Positions 7,290 to 7,652 of a stretch of 7,652 bases of DNA are shown in pieces (the first letter of the stretch is position 1; each line of letters starts with the position of its first letter). Below the pieces are notes generated by a model. That model worked only from the letters and a program-made list of their open reading frames with translations, did no database searches and had not been told where the DNA came from. This DNA comes from an uncultured Rubellimicrobium sp. (lineage in GTDB: Bacteria; Pseudomonadota; Alphaproteobacteria; Rhodobacterales; Rhodobacteraceae), in NCBI GenBank assembly GCA_902805995.1, contig CADCUU010000084.1:1-7652 (forward strand), given 5' to 3'. Position numbers and translations under genes: made by a program.

Positions 7290-7318
7290 CTTATACCTTT
7301 GAGGGGGCGATGTTCCAA
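7290..7318 (-). promoter_or_regulatory. Candidate sigma70-type promoter of ccmF-ccmH, leaderless or nearly so
   Basis: On the minus strand TTGGAA (7318-7313) and TATAAG (7295-7290) are separated by exactly 17 bp, matching TTGACA at 4 of 6 and TATAAT at 5 of 6 bases. Only GTCCC (5 nt) lies between the -10 box and the ccmF ATG, so transcription would begin at or beside the A of the start codon. If it is real, ccmF mRNA from this promoter is leaderless, and the AAGG in front of the ATG would only act on read-through transcripts from the holin-family gene. The assignment is from pattern only. Confidence 0.45.
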
Positions 7319-7326
7319 GGATCGCC
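7306..7326. repeat. Inverted repeat centred on the ccmF -35 box; operator-like
   Basis: GGCGAT (7306-7311) and ATCGCC (7321-7326) form a perfect 6-bp inverted repeat with a 9-bp spacer. The dyad centre (7316) falls in the candidate -35 box (7313-7318). That geometry suits a repressor or activator dimer, or a short hairpin in transcripts reading through from upstream. I do not recognise the site as that of a known regulator. Confidence 0.35.
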
Positions 7327-7351
7327 TGGGCGAACGGGCCGGGGCAGATCG

Positions 7352-7652
7352 TCACGGTTGCGTGGAGCGCCAAGCCTCGAGGGCAGGGTTCGGCCCTGGG
7401 GTGAGCGTGCCGATGGTGAGCGCGGCGTCGGAGTCGGGCGAGGCGGTGGTCGTCGGCACAGGCGGCGGGGCGGAGGTGGCGACCTCTCGCTGGAAGGAGT
7501 GGGCGTGGTCCTGGTAGCGCGCTCCGAAGTGGAGGGACAGGACCGCGCCGATGATCCACCACAGCGCCTCGGGCATGTCGGACAGGGCCTCCATCCGGGC
7601 GGTGAACCAGTCGGGCGCGACCAGGGCGGAGGCTAGGAGCGCTAGGCTGCCC
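7352..7652 (-). CDS. Holin-family (GTA-type 3TM holin-like) membrane protein, C-terminal part
   Basis: The reading frame enters from the right edge without a stop, so the true N-terminus lies outside; the ATG at 7594 is internal. The visible 99 residues start GSLALLASALVAPDWFTARM (hydrophobic segment), continue MPEALWWIIGAVLSLHFGAR (second membrane segment ending in FGARYQ) and end in a Pro/Thr-rich tail of about 45 residues (from SAPPPVPTTT). The order hydrophobic helix, DWFxAR, LWWxxGAVxSxxFGAR(Y/H)Q is that of the family annotated as 3TM holin (Pfam GTA_holin_3TM, PF11351, from memory), found as a stand-alone chromosomal gene in Rhodobacteraceae. Lytic function is unproven for such copies. 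The same strand as ccmF and a 67-bp gap allow read-through. The stop is TGA at 7354-7352. Confidence 0.72.
   Translation of the reverse strand, partial: GSLALLASALVAPDWFTARMEALSDMPEALWWIIGAVLSLHFGARYQDHAHSFQREVATSAPPPVPTTTASPDSDAALTIGTLTPGPNPALEAWRSTQP

Noticed and set aside
5672..7318. Long open frames overlapping ccmF in other frames (548 codons minus; 524 codons plus at 5728-7302)
   Set aside because: CcmF is complete with all conserved residues. The other frames are Arg/Pro/Gly- or Glu/Arg/Gly-rich shadows with no recognisable motif.
7352..7594. Stand-alone 80-aa protein starting at ATG 7594
   Set aside because: The frame continues upstream to the window edge with membrane-like sequence (ALLASALVAPDWFTAR) that fits the holin family, so this ATG is an internal Met.
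1..7652. Mobile element, CRISPR array, tRNA/rRNA gene or defence system
   Set aside because: No repeat array, transposase, integrase, RNA cloverleaf or defence motif was seen on either strand; essentially all of the sequence is assigned to conserved housekeeping-type genes.

Overview
The window is high-GC chromosomal DNA whose gene content and protein sequences point to an alphaproteobacterium of the Rhodobacteraceae/Roseobacter type. The basis is the order comEC < > gltX > gltA, the family-typical sequences of the GluRS and citrate synthase, and a System I cytochrome c maturation pair (ccmF-ccmH) with a short CcmH that lacks a TPR part. I do not assign a genus. I see no tRNA, rRNA, CRISPR array, insertion sequence or prophage structural gene.

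Layout. The minus strand from 1467 to the left edge is one uninterrupted reading frame for most of a ComEC/Rec2 DNA-uptake channel; it runs off the window, so its C-terminus is not visible. A 77-bp divergent spacer (1468-1544) separates it from gltX (glutamyl-tRNA synthetase, 1545-2957, plus). Next come gltA (citrate synthase, 2987-4279) after 29 bp and a RimJ/RimL-like GNAT acetyltransferase (4285-4818) after only 5 bp. These three look like one transcription unit, although gltA probably also has its own promoter. A 55-bp convergent spacer (4819-4873) follows. The remainder is on the minus strand: ccmH (4874-5320) overlaps the end of ccmF (5317-7284) by the four bases ATGA, and upstream of ccmF lies the C-terminal part of a holin-family (3TM) membrane protein that enters from the right edge (7352-7652).

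How the genes work together. CcmF and CcmH are the membrane heme lyase and its apocytochrome thiol-reducing partner, and they attach heme to c-type cytochromes at the periplasmic face. GltX supplies Glu-tRNA (and, if the organism lacks GlnRS like many relatives, Glu-tRNA(Gln) for amidation). GltA is the entry enzyme of the TCA cycle. ComEC is the inner-membrane DNA translocator; in Rhodobacter capsulatus it is needed by recipient cells to take up gene-transfer-agent DNA.

The genes are ordinary. The signals worth a second look are non-coding or embedded: (1) a sharp cluster of rare, AT-ending codons inside gltX (2709-2759) containing an extended -10 motif, probably an embedded gltA promoter or a programmed slow patch; (2) a long GC-rich stem-loop (4287-4321) starting 8 nt after the gltA stop and covering the GNAT start codon; (3) a near-consensus sigma70-type promoter (TTGGAA, 17 bp, TATAAG) ending 5 bp before the ccmF ATG, which would give a leaderless or nearly leaderless mRNA, with an inverted repeat centred on its -35 box; (4) a GGTGAAC/GGTTAAC direct repeat at 11-bp spacing in the comEC-gltX spacer, one base from the alphaproteobacterial LexA box. 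I found no convincing new multi-gene system.
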